From Dirofilaria immitis (lineage: Eukaryota > Nematoda > Chromadorea > Rhabditida > Onchocercidae), in NCBI GenBank assembly GCA_024305405.1, contig JAKNDB010000087.1, forward strand, positions 5,892,501 to 5,956,500: a stretch of DNA of 64,000 nt, read 5' to 3'. The notes under the pieces were generated by a model. The model saw nothing but the letters and a program-made list of their open reading frames with translations. It made no database searches and had not been told where the DNA came from. A program made the translations under genes and the position numbers. Below are positions 39,101-52,699 of the stretch, in pieces. Within the stretch, counting starts at the first letter, position 1. The number at the start of each line of letters is the position of its first letter.

Positions 39101-42100
39101 CGAACATGTTCTAATGCATAGAAGCCGGTTTTCTAAAAGTAGAATTTTTCGGTACCTGGTACCGATATTGCTGGAAAAAGTAGGGTTGATAGAGACAATT
39201 TTGTTAATGTTTCTATTTGGGCCTTGCTCTTTTCGGGAATGACAGTATGATGAAGGAGAGTAAACGAATGGTTACAAATTTATTTTTGACTTTCAACTGT
39301 TCACTGATTTATTCATTTTCTTTCATTTTTTCCGAACATCTTACTTAAATTTTTCGTTAGTAAAGTTTTGTAATTAAAAATAGTTTGTTGGTTATTATTT
39401 TCATTCTGCACTATAGTTTCGCTCACCATTTTGAAGTGGAAATTCAAGCAGACCAACTTATGCTTTAAATACTATTTTATATCGAATAAAAATGCACTAC
39501 CTTAAACAATTCAGCAGATTAACTCAATTTCAATATTATAGTTCTATAGTACGTTGGTCTTCTTAGACTTCAGTTATTTCTTTCCTGTCCCATAATTTTA
39601 TCATTCTTTCTTTAACGGATTAATTCCTTCAAAATGTTATATTCTTTGCTTTATTATTATTTATACATGTACTTCATTTTTCTTTCAACATATTTTTTAC
39701 ACGAATAAAGTTTGTCATCTTTTCATACACTTGCAATTTCTACAAAATTTCTATTTTTTGTTAACTTCAGAGTTTTTCTAGAAGTCCAAGAGCGCACGAA
39801 TTTAAATATATTAGCAAATTCTAAAAGTATGATACGGAATTGATAAAAAGATAATCATAAATGATCAAGTACATGCAATTATTTAATATGCTAAACAAAT
39901 GAATATTTTGTAAGATGGATTTAATGTCAAAAAATAACGTTTTCACTAACTATTTACCAGCTGTCGTATTTTATAATCGATGAAATGTTGCAGCCAAAGA
40001 TTACACGAAACATTTGTATCCTACAAATGTTTCTACTAATATACTAATATTAGTATATTATACTGATATACTAGTCGTATACATCGGATGATTTTCTAAA
40101 AAATTGCGAATTTAATTCTATCCTTTGAAACTTCAGATTAAGAATTTCTCACATCTCTCGAACTCGTAAACTTTAATCTTAATCGAACGATACGCACTAT
40201 TCTGATCATAGCTATGCTATCAATCCTGCCTTCATCATCATTTTTTGGCGATTCTAAGAAGAAATGTTAAAAATTGGCATTTATCTTTCTGTTCTTTAAT
40301 TCTTACTGTATTGTTCAAATGGTTTTATTTGACTATTTTACTACTCAAATATAGAATGATTTTGAAGGTCGCCACACGTCATCCCTTTCTTTCTAATGTG
40401 AAGAGAGTGAATATGTAATTTATTTACACTATTTATCAGTGAAATGTTGTCAAGAAATGATCTGACTGAAAATATTAATTAATATTATCTAAAGCTAACA
40501 ATTTTTCCAACTCAAGAATTAAGATTATTTTTTGAAATGACACTGAGCTACACTATTTTTATTAATAATGTTCCTTTTTGTGCTTTCGTTTACCATAAAG
40601 GATAAGCACGATTTTTCATTCATTGTTTCATAAACATGATTATAAAATTTAAAATCGCTGAAAGGATTATCAGTTAAAGTAAAGAATATAAATTAGGAAT
40701 TCTGACCGAAATTTCGAAATTAAAAGATAAAAATCGTGCAGTCGTTTACGATTTAACTATTTGCCCATTTTGTATGTGATCATAGGACAATTCACACTTA
40801 CTATTTGTATTTGTACTTTCTTTCATTCTGAAGTGATCTCGTGAAAGGAATTAGTAGAACTACCACTTTTGCAATTATCAGTACTTTTTTCATGAAAAAA
40901 GGCATCAATTAAAGTCCTTTTCTCAAAGAAGTATTTCTTCTGGTAATCGAAAATTTCCTTCATGATAATTATTCGAAATGTATTTTGCAAATTCCATTTT
41001 TATCGGTTCTCAATAAAAGATTTTACCAATATTTTCTTTATTTAAATATCTGTATCATAACACAGGAAATTGTCAGCGAAATAATCGCGTCCTCGGAAGC
41101 AACGATGGAACATATACACTCTATCCTTCACTATTTTATTAGTAAAATTCTTGCTTTATTTTTCTTCTAATATGCTTGTTTTGTAAGTCGCTTATTACTG
41201 TTTATTAAGTTATAGCTTCTCAAGAGAAATTTCAGTTATTTATCATAAATTATCTGATGAATTTTGCTGAAAAAAAAAACATTTCTAAATTGCAAAGATA
41301 TTTAATAGGCGATTTTTTCAAGTTGCTTAAATTTTAATTAATATAAAATCCAAAAACTATCATTTTATACGAGAAATTGAAATCAAAAAATTGTTTCATG
41401 AAAAAATTAATACATGACGACTCCAATTTTTCTTATTTATTGTTATTGTACTATGCTTCATTATTCATCGAAGTTAAATTATAAAATAATTTCCATTAGA
41501 TATGGGTATATCAGTTTTATTATATCTTCCTAAATTGGCAAATTTATTGTGATCTATCTAATAGTTAATTATATTTGTTTGTTAATTGAGCTGAGAAAAT
41601 TTTTCTCAGTGAGTTTTTTAATGATTCAGGCATAGAGAGTAGTGAATCTTTGCAGGATATTTCTTTTTGTTTTTGGAAATTTCAATCTTTCTCAATTTTG
41701 ATTGTTAAAATCTCAGATTTTTAAACATTTGAAAATAATAAAAGCATGGATAAAGAGAAAGTCCTTTCTGTAATTCGAGGATATTCGAATTTCGTTTGTT
41801 CAATTGAATAAAATTCACAGTGTCATTTTCCATCAAATTTCAATTTTACTCGTAAATTATTGCACAAATGGCTTCACGTCATCTATGTGTGAATTTCTGT
41901 TATCTGCGAAGCTTGGATTGTTACTTTCATTTCTTTTTGCACGAGCTTTATAAGATATGAAATTTTAGGTATGATATCAATAAGCGTGTACTTAGACAGA
42001 AATACGCTTCATAGCCAAACAGCCAAATTTAGTTGAAGCAAAGAAGTTACCATAACTAAATCTCCTAGTCTAGTTTATCAGTAAGATTAAAGTAGTGATA

Positions 42101-45100
42101 TAGTTGAAATAACTTTTTAGCTTATGATTTAAGATAGATGTAAACTGATTCATTTATTTGGAGAATCCATCCGATCAGTGATTTTATAAATGCTAGTAGT
42201 GGAGTATTTGCCTTCGAAATCAGCAGTAAAAAAATAACGAATGAATTATTAAATGTTATTTTCTGTTCATTCAATTTTTCATGATAACACTAAAAAATTT
42301 CTTCTTTAATTTATGTTATGAAAATAATACGCTGTTAATATTCACGTTGACATCATTATTTTCCAAGATTTCTTTAATTCATCCTGTAATATAAAAATTT
42401 TAATCATTTTCGATTGATGCGGAGTCTGAAATTTTCATCCTTTATTCGAGATTGTTTGTTTAATCTATAAAATTCATTTGAAGCGAAGGTAAAAGATAAG
42501 TAGGATTATTGTGTGCCATATCGAATTTATCTTTTTAGTTTAATTGATTCATTACGTTTTTATAATCACCCATTGCTCATATTTAATTCTTTAGGCGTGA
42601 TATGTCGAGAAAATCAACAATGAAAAGTAATAATGCAGACACCGTAATAGCCCTTGTGACGCCACTGATATCCGGAAATGTTGAACATGATGATGCTTGC
42701 GACAGATCCCTGCTTGTTCAATCGATGTTTGCTAGTAATTCTGATTCATATGCAACTGAGCAAGAGCGAGAAAGTAGAAATCGTCCAAAGCCACTTCCAC
42801 CTATTAAACCTGCAACACTTAAGAATAAAATTGCCCATACAAATATCAAGAGTTCTTTCTCATCAATTTCAAAATTCGTCTCAATAGCGGACGAAAGTTT
42901 GCCGGAAATTCCTTTTAATAAGGTTGATTCGTCCGAAATAGCAACATATGAAGGAAGAAACAATCGTACAAAGAAAATCAAATCAGAAGATACAACAGTG
43001 GAATCTGATAAACTATTTGAAGCAATGCGGATAACTGAATTATCCATTGAAAAATTTAAAGGAATTGAAAATGAATCGCTTACTTTGTTACCTGCTCAGA
43101 TGTTAAGCAGCCGGACTACAGCTACTAATAAACGAACAAGTTTTATTAACGAAGAGATCAAAAAACCTAAAATTAAGCCACCACCACCACCACCCATCCA
43201 ATCTCATTCTCCTCACTCCGAGGGAGATGACAGTAAGATTGAGACAATTAAAAAGAATTAAATTTGGAGAGCATTTTTCAAATTGACCAAAATATACAAA
43301 ATACTATGAATAGTGAAGAGAATGTGTCATCAAAATCTCATCGATTCGTGCGATGTATAGACAATTGGCATATACCCAGGTAAATAAATATGTTATTGGT
43401 GGATTAGTTCTTTTCAAAAAATATAAATATTAACAAAATAAATGTTAGTGCTTCCAGTTTTGAGGGATTATCATTTTTCAGAACTTCGCAATCTTTATAT
43501 TTAATGTTGAGAACTAAATTAAAATAGTACATTTTATCCAATGTTTATTGATCATTTCTCTAATTTTACCAGTTATCTCATCACCAATTAAATGATCAGC
43601 ATTAATACTGTAATTTTAGGAAAATGACATTATTTTAGCATACCATCAATACCTCCACCATTGCCACCAATACTCTTATCTCATGATTCTGTTAATGATG
43701 AAATATACGAGGAAATTGAACAGATAATATGTGCCGAGGTAAAATATTTAAATTATTTAAATTCCGGGAATATTTAGAACATTTTCAGATCAGTTATTGC
43801 CTAAGTCTTTATCCTATTTTTCAGCAAAAAGATGAAATCGATAAAATGAAGGTAACTGATCATCAAACCGATAAGCTTTTAGTGCAGAAGGCGAATTTTA
43901 ACAAAAGGTCTGCAAATCTTTACAGCGTAGTATTTTCTTGTGATTTGAATATATATGATTTGTTTTATATTTTCTAACATTTTTTGCTTATATGAAGTGA
44001 ACATTTACTGTTACATGATCTTAATTTGCTTCGATAAAGACGCTAGCTAAATCTGAACAGATATTGAAAATGTATATTTAGTAAAAGTGCGAAAATTGCA
44101 AAAGTTTGTCAAATTTTTCCTCAAAGAAATAGATCTTTAGTACGAGAATTGAAATGATATCAAATGGTAAAAATTTAGAAAGAACAGTTATATATGTATT
44201 CAAAATAAGTAGAAATGAGATAGTAGTTAAAGGGAAGCATTACCCTTGTAAAAACTGTTATACTAAAAACAAGACTAAGTATCTTCAAACTAGAAGTATA
44301 AATTTTCCTCGAGAAATAGTCCAGAATATTAAGCAGTTGAAGAGAATGAAACGAAGGAAAAAGAAGAAACGTGGAGAGCTTTCCCAGATCCACCATTACG
44401 AAAGCAAAGAACAAGTCACGATGATGACCTTGTAGATTTTTAGACTTTTAGATGATTTCCTATCTAATATCATTAAATCTGTTAGTGGTCATTTTAAGAG
44501 AGCTTTTGTATTTTAAACAAATCTATTCAAAATGCTTCCTCTTCAGCAGTTGCATTTTTTCAAATGTCTGAGAATGTCATTTCAAAGAAAGCATCAACAA
44601 ATATAGATATGCATATGAGATTAAAATTGCTAACTTTTTGTAGTGGACAGGATGAACGTTATACTGATGAAGAAAAGAAGAAATTGAATGATAATAGTAG
44701 TGGATATTCGAAGAGCGATCATTTTCGAGCAACGCTGCGAATATCGAAACAGGAAAAACATTATCTGAAAAATAAAGAAATTTTTAATCATTTCATAAAC
44801 TCGTTGTTTTATTCCGTTGGCTTATCATTTAAAATTCTATTTCATTACCTTTCAGCTTTTGAATTTATATAAGCGAATTCTTACGCAAACATTTCACAAT
44901 ATGGACGTTTTTTGTAAGGCTTCTGAGTGCCTACTTACCTTCAAGATGCCACAAACTTTTTCGAAATAATGTTAGATAAAGTTCAAACATGGTGATGGAA
45001 AAATTTTGATAGTCATGTTTTATTTAAACTCAATTTTGTAAAATGTAGTCCTGGAACGAAAATCTAAAAGAATTTCATTCATTAGTTAAAATTTTATTCT

Positions 45101-48100
45101 CATATCACCTTGACTAGATACAATAATTCTACAAATTCGTGGTTATCATTTTAAATTTTATTTAAAACTAAACAGAATACTTTTCATAATTACATTATAA
45201 CATAAAAGTTTACCGTTTTGATTATGTGTTAAGAGAAATTATTGATTGTAAAATTAAAGCATAAATTCAGCAGAAATTTCTCTTAGAAATGAGAAAAAAT
45301 ATTATTTTCGATTGACTTCAAGAATGAATGTTTACATAAAAGTACAAAGAATGTAATTGTATTATATAATATAATTAATTTAAAAATTAAATCGAAATGA
45401 ATGCTTAAGTTCTAAATTCTTTTGGAAACAAGGCAGTTGTAACTGATTCGTTTATATATTTTCTTTCAGATTTTGAAAGTCCATTCTTTTCAGTGTAATG
45501 TGCGAACAAACGAGAAAACAATGGCAATGAAAAGGCCAAAAATGCATTGGAATTGGATAAATTATTACAAATTAAGTCTGATATTCAATTGAATATCACG
45601 AAAAAGGTTTTGAAATAGTTACTTCTGTTTTTGACTAAAATAAGAAATGATGATCAATTCAATACATTACTTTTCACGTGTTTATTTGACGGTGTTTTTT
45701 TCCTTGATACCAAGAAATGTTTTTTTAAACTGAGAATAATTCAGATTAAATGCCGTAAAAATTGTATAAATTCTATATGTAATTCTGATTCTGTTACAAC
45801 ATTAAAAATTACGCTTGACTTACGTGTTTTAGACTTAGCATCTTCTCATCTGTCGATCGTCTTAATTTTTTCCGAATCGATGAGACTATTATAACTATTA
45901 GTTTAAGCGTTTTCAAACTCTACAGGATTTTATTAGTTGTTATTGCTCATTGAAAGAGCGATACTTTGTTAAGTTACGAATCAAAAATATTTCAATTTTT
46001 TTTTCAATCGGTGGAAACTTTAAAGTTTTTCTATATGAATAGCTATCAAAAGCAATAATCATTAGGAAGTTTTATTCTTTGATTCGGAGTTTATCGATGG
46101 CATAAGTTTGACTTTGATTTCAAATATCATTGGAAAGTAGGAACATAGGTTGTTCTTCATGATTGTTGCTAGCTGGAAGATTGATCGATGAAGGATGAAT
46201 GGTAGAACTGAAGTATTATTTGTCGAATTATCGAAATCATTTCTGTTCTTTCAGCCTATCTCGTTAGTGAGAAATTTGCGAATGATGTAATCGGCTTTAT
46301 TCAGGATATTTCTGTAATACAAATTATTTTAATTAATTCGTCATATTTATGGCATAAGTATTTTCAGTTTATCGACATCTTCTGCAGTTTACGTTTGATA
46401 CTCAATAAAATACGTTTATCTTTCAATAATGCTATTAGAGTACTAATAATAAAATAGATTTTCCGCCACCCTATATCTCTGTGTAATTTCTTCTTCGTAA
46501 TGGCATCCAAATTTCGATCGAGGTAAATGTCAAACATAATTGGCATAATCTAGTTTGATATTTCAAGCCATTTAGTTAGCGAATCTAATTCGTTTTCTAA
46601 AATCACTGATATCCATGTGAAGAAATTGTCCACAAAAACCATTTAAATTATTTTTAATAAAGCGAACGACTTATACCTAAGTGAATTAAGGTTGGCCAAA
46701 TCAAATTCAAAATAAGCTCAGCGTCACAGGAAAAGCAACGATCTAAACGACTCTCGTCGATATTGTACAATGGTCGAGAAAAATTGGAATATCATAATGA
46801 TGATAAAGTTTTGGCTAAAATAGACTTTCCTTTGGACGAGCAATGTATTTATGGTGATGTATGGTCCTCGGATGAAGACGATAACATCGCTACTACTGAA
46901 CAAAATTTCCTTGAAAAAGGTAAATTTTAATGAAATTAACAAAATTTGCTAAACCAAATTGTTTCTACGTGTGATATTCTCTTTTAAATTTCAATCTTAA
47001 TTAAGATATGCATCTATTTAATTATCAATTTTTCTATTTCTCAGAGCAAACAAAAAATCAATCTGCCGAAATGATTAATATTGACAAGAACGTGTTAGAT
47101 GAATCGTATTCGATGTTATCTGAAATTGAACGAGAGCTTCGTCTCAGATTTCAGACTCATGACAATCTTCCCGGTAAATCTTTTAAATGAATTTATGATT
47201 CTCTTGTCAATTGGAATTTTTTTCTTGTATTTTCTTTTTATTTGAAGCAACGTCCACTGAAATGTCACTTTCTTATGATGTAGTCAATTTGATATGAAGT
47301 GACATTTTGCTGCTAATAAAGGACTAATTTAATATAATTTCAGATATTGTGCTAGAATCAAAAAGGAGATCGTTGAGTGCCGATCAATTATATGAAGCTG
47401 CTTCGATCACAAGCAAAACAGAAAATGCATCAAGAAATGGCTGCAAACAAGGCTATGATAAGGACAATAATTATAGAATCTGTTGTCAAATTAAAAATGG
47501 TCGACTAAATCTAACGACAGAAGGTTATGAGACTATAGTAAGTTCTTTTATGCCTATTTTTAATCGAAAAAGTGCTGAATATAAAAGATGCTATTAAAAA
47601 TCAAACTCGTAAGCTGATGAACCAAATTGGAAATTTGGAAGAACTTTTAAACATGCGGTACATTCAAAAGTTGTCGCTGGCAATTATATATGAAATCAAA
47701 CAGAATCAAATTGTAGACTTCATCAATTCCGCCGTCATCTGAGCATAATTGCCTACCAAGTACATCATCAGATTACACTTTAAAAGAAATCGACCGGTCA
47801 ATTTATACTGCGAGGTCATTTTCCTCTATTTCTTTTTTGTAATATCATTATCGCTTAATAATTTAAAAGCAACTGGTGTAATAATTATCCAAAAAATATT
47901 TCTTCCAGGATAATTCCGAATCCACAGCCGCTTTACCAAATCTATATGATGGAACAGAATAAACGGCTGATTCATGAAATGGAAGAACAGGAAGTCATAC
48001 AACCGAATTTTAATGGAAAAAATATTTCTAAGGTGGAAAAAATTCTCTTGAGCATCTATCTTATTTTTGTCCGAATGCATCTATTTTCACGTTTATTTTC

Positions 48101-51100
48101 TAAAAGACAGGATAAACTTTAGATGCAACGAATTTCTTCGACCGTATCAAGCGATAGTGGACATGGCGCTGACTGTTCTACAACCGTGTCGCAGCTTACA
48201 TCCAGTACATCAATGAGACGTGATCGTTTAATTGCGAATAGCCATTTTGCAAGTCAGCGGTCATTATGGTGTGAACTTCCAGAGGTGATTCTCTTTTCCG
48301 GTGTCCGCAAATTCGCTTTTCTGGAGTCTTATCATGTTTGGTTAAAATTATTTGGCAATACTTTTAAAAATAAGCATCTTAGTTGGATTTTGTCACGAAG
48401 GATATATCTCCTGGGAGAGACCGCCGCCTACAATTATAATTTTATTTTATTTTTTTCAGTTATATCTTTTTATTCTTTTCTAGTTCTGAGTAAGAATTTT
48501 GTAAATATAAGACGATCATGGGATCATGGTAAAAGATGATCAGTTGTTTTACCATCAGTTCGATATTCTCATTTGATCTATCATAATTTATCCAAAATTC
48601 AACATTTTATTAATTTTAACTCTCCAAATCGTTGGTTCAAGACTTTTCTTTGAGCTTGTTTGAATAATTCTAGGTAAGAAATTCGGGCTTATTGGAAAGA
48701 TTGGATGAAGATACGAAGAAACTTCAGGAAGCATATTTTGAAGTAATCACCAGTGAAGCATCTTATCTTCGTTCAATTAATATCCTAATTACTCATTTCA
48801 TGGCTGCCCCTGAAATGCTTGGTAGGTTTTCCAGCCCTTTTTCAGAAGTTTTATAAAAAAACTAACTAAAATAGATTCAGTGCTTTTGCCAAATTTCCAG
48901 GTTCCAGAAGATCTTCATCAATGATAACAAATGAAGAACGAAAGCAACTTTTCAGCAACATATTCGCTGTTCGAGATTGCAGTGAAAAGTCAGAAAGTCG
49001 TTACTAATATTTCATGATTTGTTTCATTTTTCGAAAAACAAAATTACTGATTTAAATAAATAACTAATACAGTAGGATTTCAAATTACGAGTTTAGTTTT
49101 AGACTTTTCAACAGTTCTACTTTTGTTCACTGTTCAATTTCGTTCTAAATTAAACATTTCTTACAGATTATTATCGGATTTGGAAAATAGGTTACAAGAA
49201 AATTTGGTACTCTCCGATGTTTGTGATATATTGTGTGATCATTTTGAAACAAATTTTGATTCATATGTCAAATACTGTTCCAATCAAGTTTATCAGGATC
49301 GAACGCTCCGAAAACTCAAGTTCGTGATTTCATATAAATATGATGATTCAGCTGGAATGTAATGTGTGACCTAAAATTGTATTATTCGATCAGCTATTAT
49401 AGTCTTATGATGCAATTCCCGCTCGTTTTCTTCCTCTGTCGGTTTGCAGGAATAAAGAATGATATAATTGCAGATCTGAAAATCCTTCATTTCTTTCTTG
49501 CATTCAGCAGTTAGAAAGTGATCGCTTATGCCAAGGATTGGACATACGTTCATTTCTGATGTTGCCTATGCAGAGAGTTACTCGTTATCCACTTTTGATG
49601 ATTGCGATTCTTGAACATACGAAGCAGGATGCAATAAATTATCAAACTGCCCAAATTGCATTGCATCTCGCTAATCATGTATTTCTTTTGAAATCTATCA
49701 AATATCGAATTTCGTAAAGTCAGAAGAAAATATATGCATGATAGTTCTGTGATAAAATGCAAGATTTCTAGTAACCAAAAATTTCTTTATCATAAATTGA
49801 AGAGAATTTGCAAAATGTATTCGTTTAAGAGTGGTGTAAGATCTCAATTACTCTCTAGTAAGTGGCCAAAGATTATCACTGTCATTTGCAAGACATATTA
49901 GGTTGTTAGTAGATTTTAAACTAATTTAGGAATGTGAGGTTATTTTAAATAATTGTCTGCTATTTATTTAATGTTTAATAAGCTCATCAAATTAGAATCA
50001 TAGATCTAAAAATTAATAGTCCATTCCTGTTTTGAATGAAATTATTACTTATAAGTTGTTAAATGAAGTAAAAGCAGTCTTGAAACAAAGTAAACTTAAT
50101 GAACTTCTTACTTGTTTCTTCATGTTTGAAATGAATTTTAGATTGTGACTTGTTGCAATGAAGGTGCTCGACACATGGAGCGTACCGAGCAACTGTTGGA
50201 AATTGAACGTCGTCTCATTTATAAATCATCTGATTTGAGGTTTCTGCATGATCTCATCATCAGGAATAATACTAATTATACACGCATCTTTTTTGGAGTT
50301 CGGTCTCTAGAGACAGAAATATTCCATACTTTAATAATGCCATACACCAAATTATTTATACACATTTCACTTTAGACGCATTCCCTGGTTTCATCGGGAC
50401 GATACTTAGTCAAGCGTGGATCACTCACATGTCTAAATGAAAAGCGTGCCAAGAAGCTCTTACATGGTCGTCAGCAATCCCAGAATATATATATTTTCCT
50501 TTTCAGTGATCTAATCATGTTAACCAAGAAGAAAATGTATTATATATTTATTTGCGTTTTATACTAATTTTTCGAACCATTCTCTTGCAAGAAGTCATAC
50601 ATATCGAGATAGAAATGCATTAAAGTATCGAAATTATGTCGAAAGAATTTATGATATTTTTGTATCTATTCATTTATTAACATTAAATTCGCAAGGAATT
50701 TTCCATAATTATAGTATTAAATTCCCACGGATATTCTCTTAGCTGTAACTTTAAATTGCCAAGAATTTTCCCAAGAATTTTAGCTGTATAGCTTTTAATT
50801 TTCAGTAACAATAAAGAAAAGTCGAAAAATTTTTTTTTGTTTCCTATTTGATCGAAATTAATCTCTTTAAATTCATTTCATCATATTTTTTATTATCGTA
50901 TTATAATCATCGTTTCAGTAATGGAACTTATATATGCAAAGATTATTCCGCAAGGAAATTTGTCGATATTGAACCTGTTGAAATTAATGATCCTAAAGTT
51001 CGTTTTGTAAAATTTCCATTTTTTAAATGAATTTTATATATTTTAAATCTCGATTTTAAGCGTAATTATCTGAATTGCATTGAACAATTAGGTATTTTTT

Positions 51101-52699
51101 ATGATAACGAATACTTGCTTTCATCAGATAGTTTATGTCTAACAGATTGGAATACAAACTGAAGGTAGAAATTCATCCAAATTTCAATAATTGAATTTTT
51201 TGTGAAAGCCAATAAGAATTTAAAAATTCCTCAAGAACTGTAATAAATTAACTAAAAACAATATATTTATCATGATATTTAAGACAGATATTTTCGAAAT
51301 TTCTACATTCCAGTTTTTACATAGGATTCATACTTCGTTATTAACTAATTAGGGCACCTTCAGAAATGTATTGCTTATTTATTTTGTAACTCTGGATGCA
51401 ACCGAGGCTTAAAGATTTTTCTTTACAATTAATTTTGGAGTCAAAGTTATTTTTTACATTTATTGTTACTTTATCGTCTGACTATTTTTAAAATATTTCT
51501 TTAAAAATTTTTTGATAGGAAATAAACCTTCAAAGTTACGTGGTTAGACATCATTCTGAATCTTACTTATTCTTTCAGTTATTGCAGTCTATGATCACAC
51601 ATATTCCGCTGAAAAAACCACATCTTTTCATTTGTACACTCATGCATAACGCTGTAGGGAAACAAGTGGAGCTTCTTTTGAATGCTGATTCAGAAACTGA
51701 TCGTGAACGATGGCTATCTGCATTAAGGCCACCTGCTGTATATATATATATATATATTCTTCAATTTCACCTCGTTTTTTTTTCTAAAAATTTGATTAAA
51801 GGATTTTGACTAAAACGCTTCAATAAAATTTAAATCAAAATAATTGCAGTGTACTAATCCTGAAGAAAAAATCTATGCTGATTGGGATTGCCCACAAGCA
51901 ATTGCTGTGCATCGATTTTCTCCTGGACAAGAAGACGAGTTACCATTGGAGAAAGGCGATTTAATCAATATACTGCGCAAAATGCCAGATGGTCATAACC
52001 TATCTTAATTCATACAATTAGTAATTGATTAATATTCATCTACGATTTCTAAATATAAAAGAGATAGAAATATATCAATACCATTATTTCAGGTTGGTTT
52101 TATGGAGAAAGAGTTCGTGATTGGTATAGTGGTTGGTTTCCATCTTCATATGTTCAGCAGGTACCCCTGTTTACTAATTTCAAGCGGAAAATTTTGAAGT
52201 GAAATTCTTTCAAATATAAAAATTTCATTAAAAATTCATAGTATTATAAAATGTGATATGATTCTTGCTGCTGACTTTTTCGTGCTATACCATTCATCTA
52301 GAAAGAACAGAGAATATGTATGCTATGTCCTTGATGATTTAAAGGAATTGTTTACTTTATTTTGCTTCCATTTTTATTCCTTGTATTTGGAACTGTCTTA
52401 CAAAAAAAAATTTTCCAGGTCCTCAACGATCATGTTCGAGCAAAAAACTATCGGCAACGTTTGCGCGTCATTCAAGTATCTTTATTATAATCCATGAACT
52501 ATTGAAAAGGAAATTTAAATCGTAGGTGAAAAATTCCAGTAATATAAATATTTTTTAAAAACTTATTTATTTTTAGGCAGCTGCTGATTTTCATCTCCGT
52601 CAAAGGCCAGTAAAGATAGAGGCAACGACTGAAAATAATGCTCGCTATATGATGAAGCGATTTCGTCAGATTGAATTGCACCAAAATTTCGCTGAATGA
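36124..52699 (+). CDS. ephx-1: Ephexin-family RhoGEF (DH-PH-SH3)
   Basis: Guanine-nucleotide exchange factor for Rho GTPases, acting at the cell cortex and in neurons in other animals. N-terminal exons: 36124-36242, 37022-37103, 37609-37757 and 42595-43379, joining in phase (AG|G CGT GAT ATG TCG). The long fourth exon is disordered, with proline runs (PPPPPP). Further linker exons: 43639-43738, 43825-43907, 46717-46920, 47048-47175, 47345-47540, 47911-48089 and 48125-48285. Core: SQRSLWCELPE|VRNSGLLERL; DH in 48674-48821, 48901-48988, 49167-49319, 49474-49678 and 50142-50239 (FEVITSEASYLRS; LVLSDVCDIL; RSFLMLPMQRVTRYPLLMIA); PH in 50376-50536, 50919-50997 and 51579-51737 (RYLVKRGSLT; ERWLSALRP); SH3 in 51850-51991 and 52093-52160 (AIAVHRFSPGQEDELPLEKGDLINIL; GWFPSSYVQQ); tail 52419-52475 and 52577-52699. 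One lost A at 43250-43254 breaks exon 4, and further one-base discrepancies occur near 47590, 47715 and 50376. Exons between 43908 and 46716 are uncertain. Confidence 0.9.
37758..42594 (+). other. 4.8-kb intron of the RhoGEF gene
   Basis: Separates the third and fourth recognised exons (phase 2). No exon seen inside. It holds a perfect 24-bp palindrome at 40037-40060 and a short direct repeat (GTAGAGTTTACRTCCGA at about 38583 and 38627). Long first introns often carry regulatory elements or an alternative promoter. The ATG at 42602 could be an alternative start. Confidence 0.55.
40037..40060. repeat. Perfect 24-bp palindrome
   Basis: TAATATACTAAT followed by its exact reverse complement ATTAGTATATTA, with no spacer. 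It lies in the long RhoGEF intron. It may be chance in AT-rich DNA, a binding site for a dimeric factor, or a cruciform-prone site. Confidence 0.7.
44317..45616 (+). CDS. Possible linker exons of the RhoGEF gene
   Basis: Three stretches between the recognised exons look coding. About 44333-44437 reads AVEENETKEKEETWRAF then PDPPLRKQRTSHDDDL. About 44546-44800 contains ERYTDEEKKKLNDNSSGYSK. About 45504-45615 reads NGNEKAKNALELDKLLQIK then SDIQLNITKK before a GT. All are charged, low-complexity and likely disordered. Their splice sites and phases could not be settled, so they are kept apart from the main model. Confidence 0.4.
51739..51758. repeat. (TA)n microsatellite at an intron start
   Basis: About ten TA units beginning directly at the donor of the intron after the exon ending at 51737 in the RhoGEF PH region. 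The repeat forms the donor (GTATAT) itself, so length changes could affect splicing. Confidence 0.85.

Noticed and set aside
42718..43047. 109-codon minus-strand ORF
   Set aside because: It is antisense to the long disordered exon of the RhoGEF gene, which is in phase with its neighbours on the plus strand.
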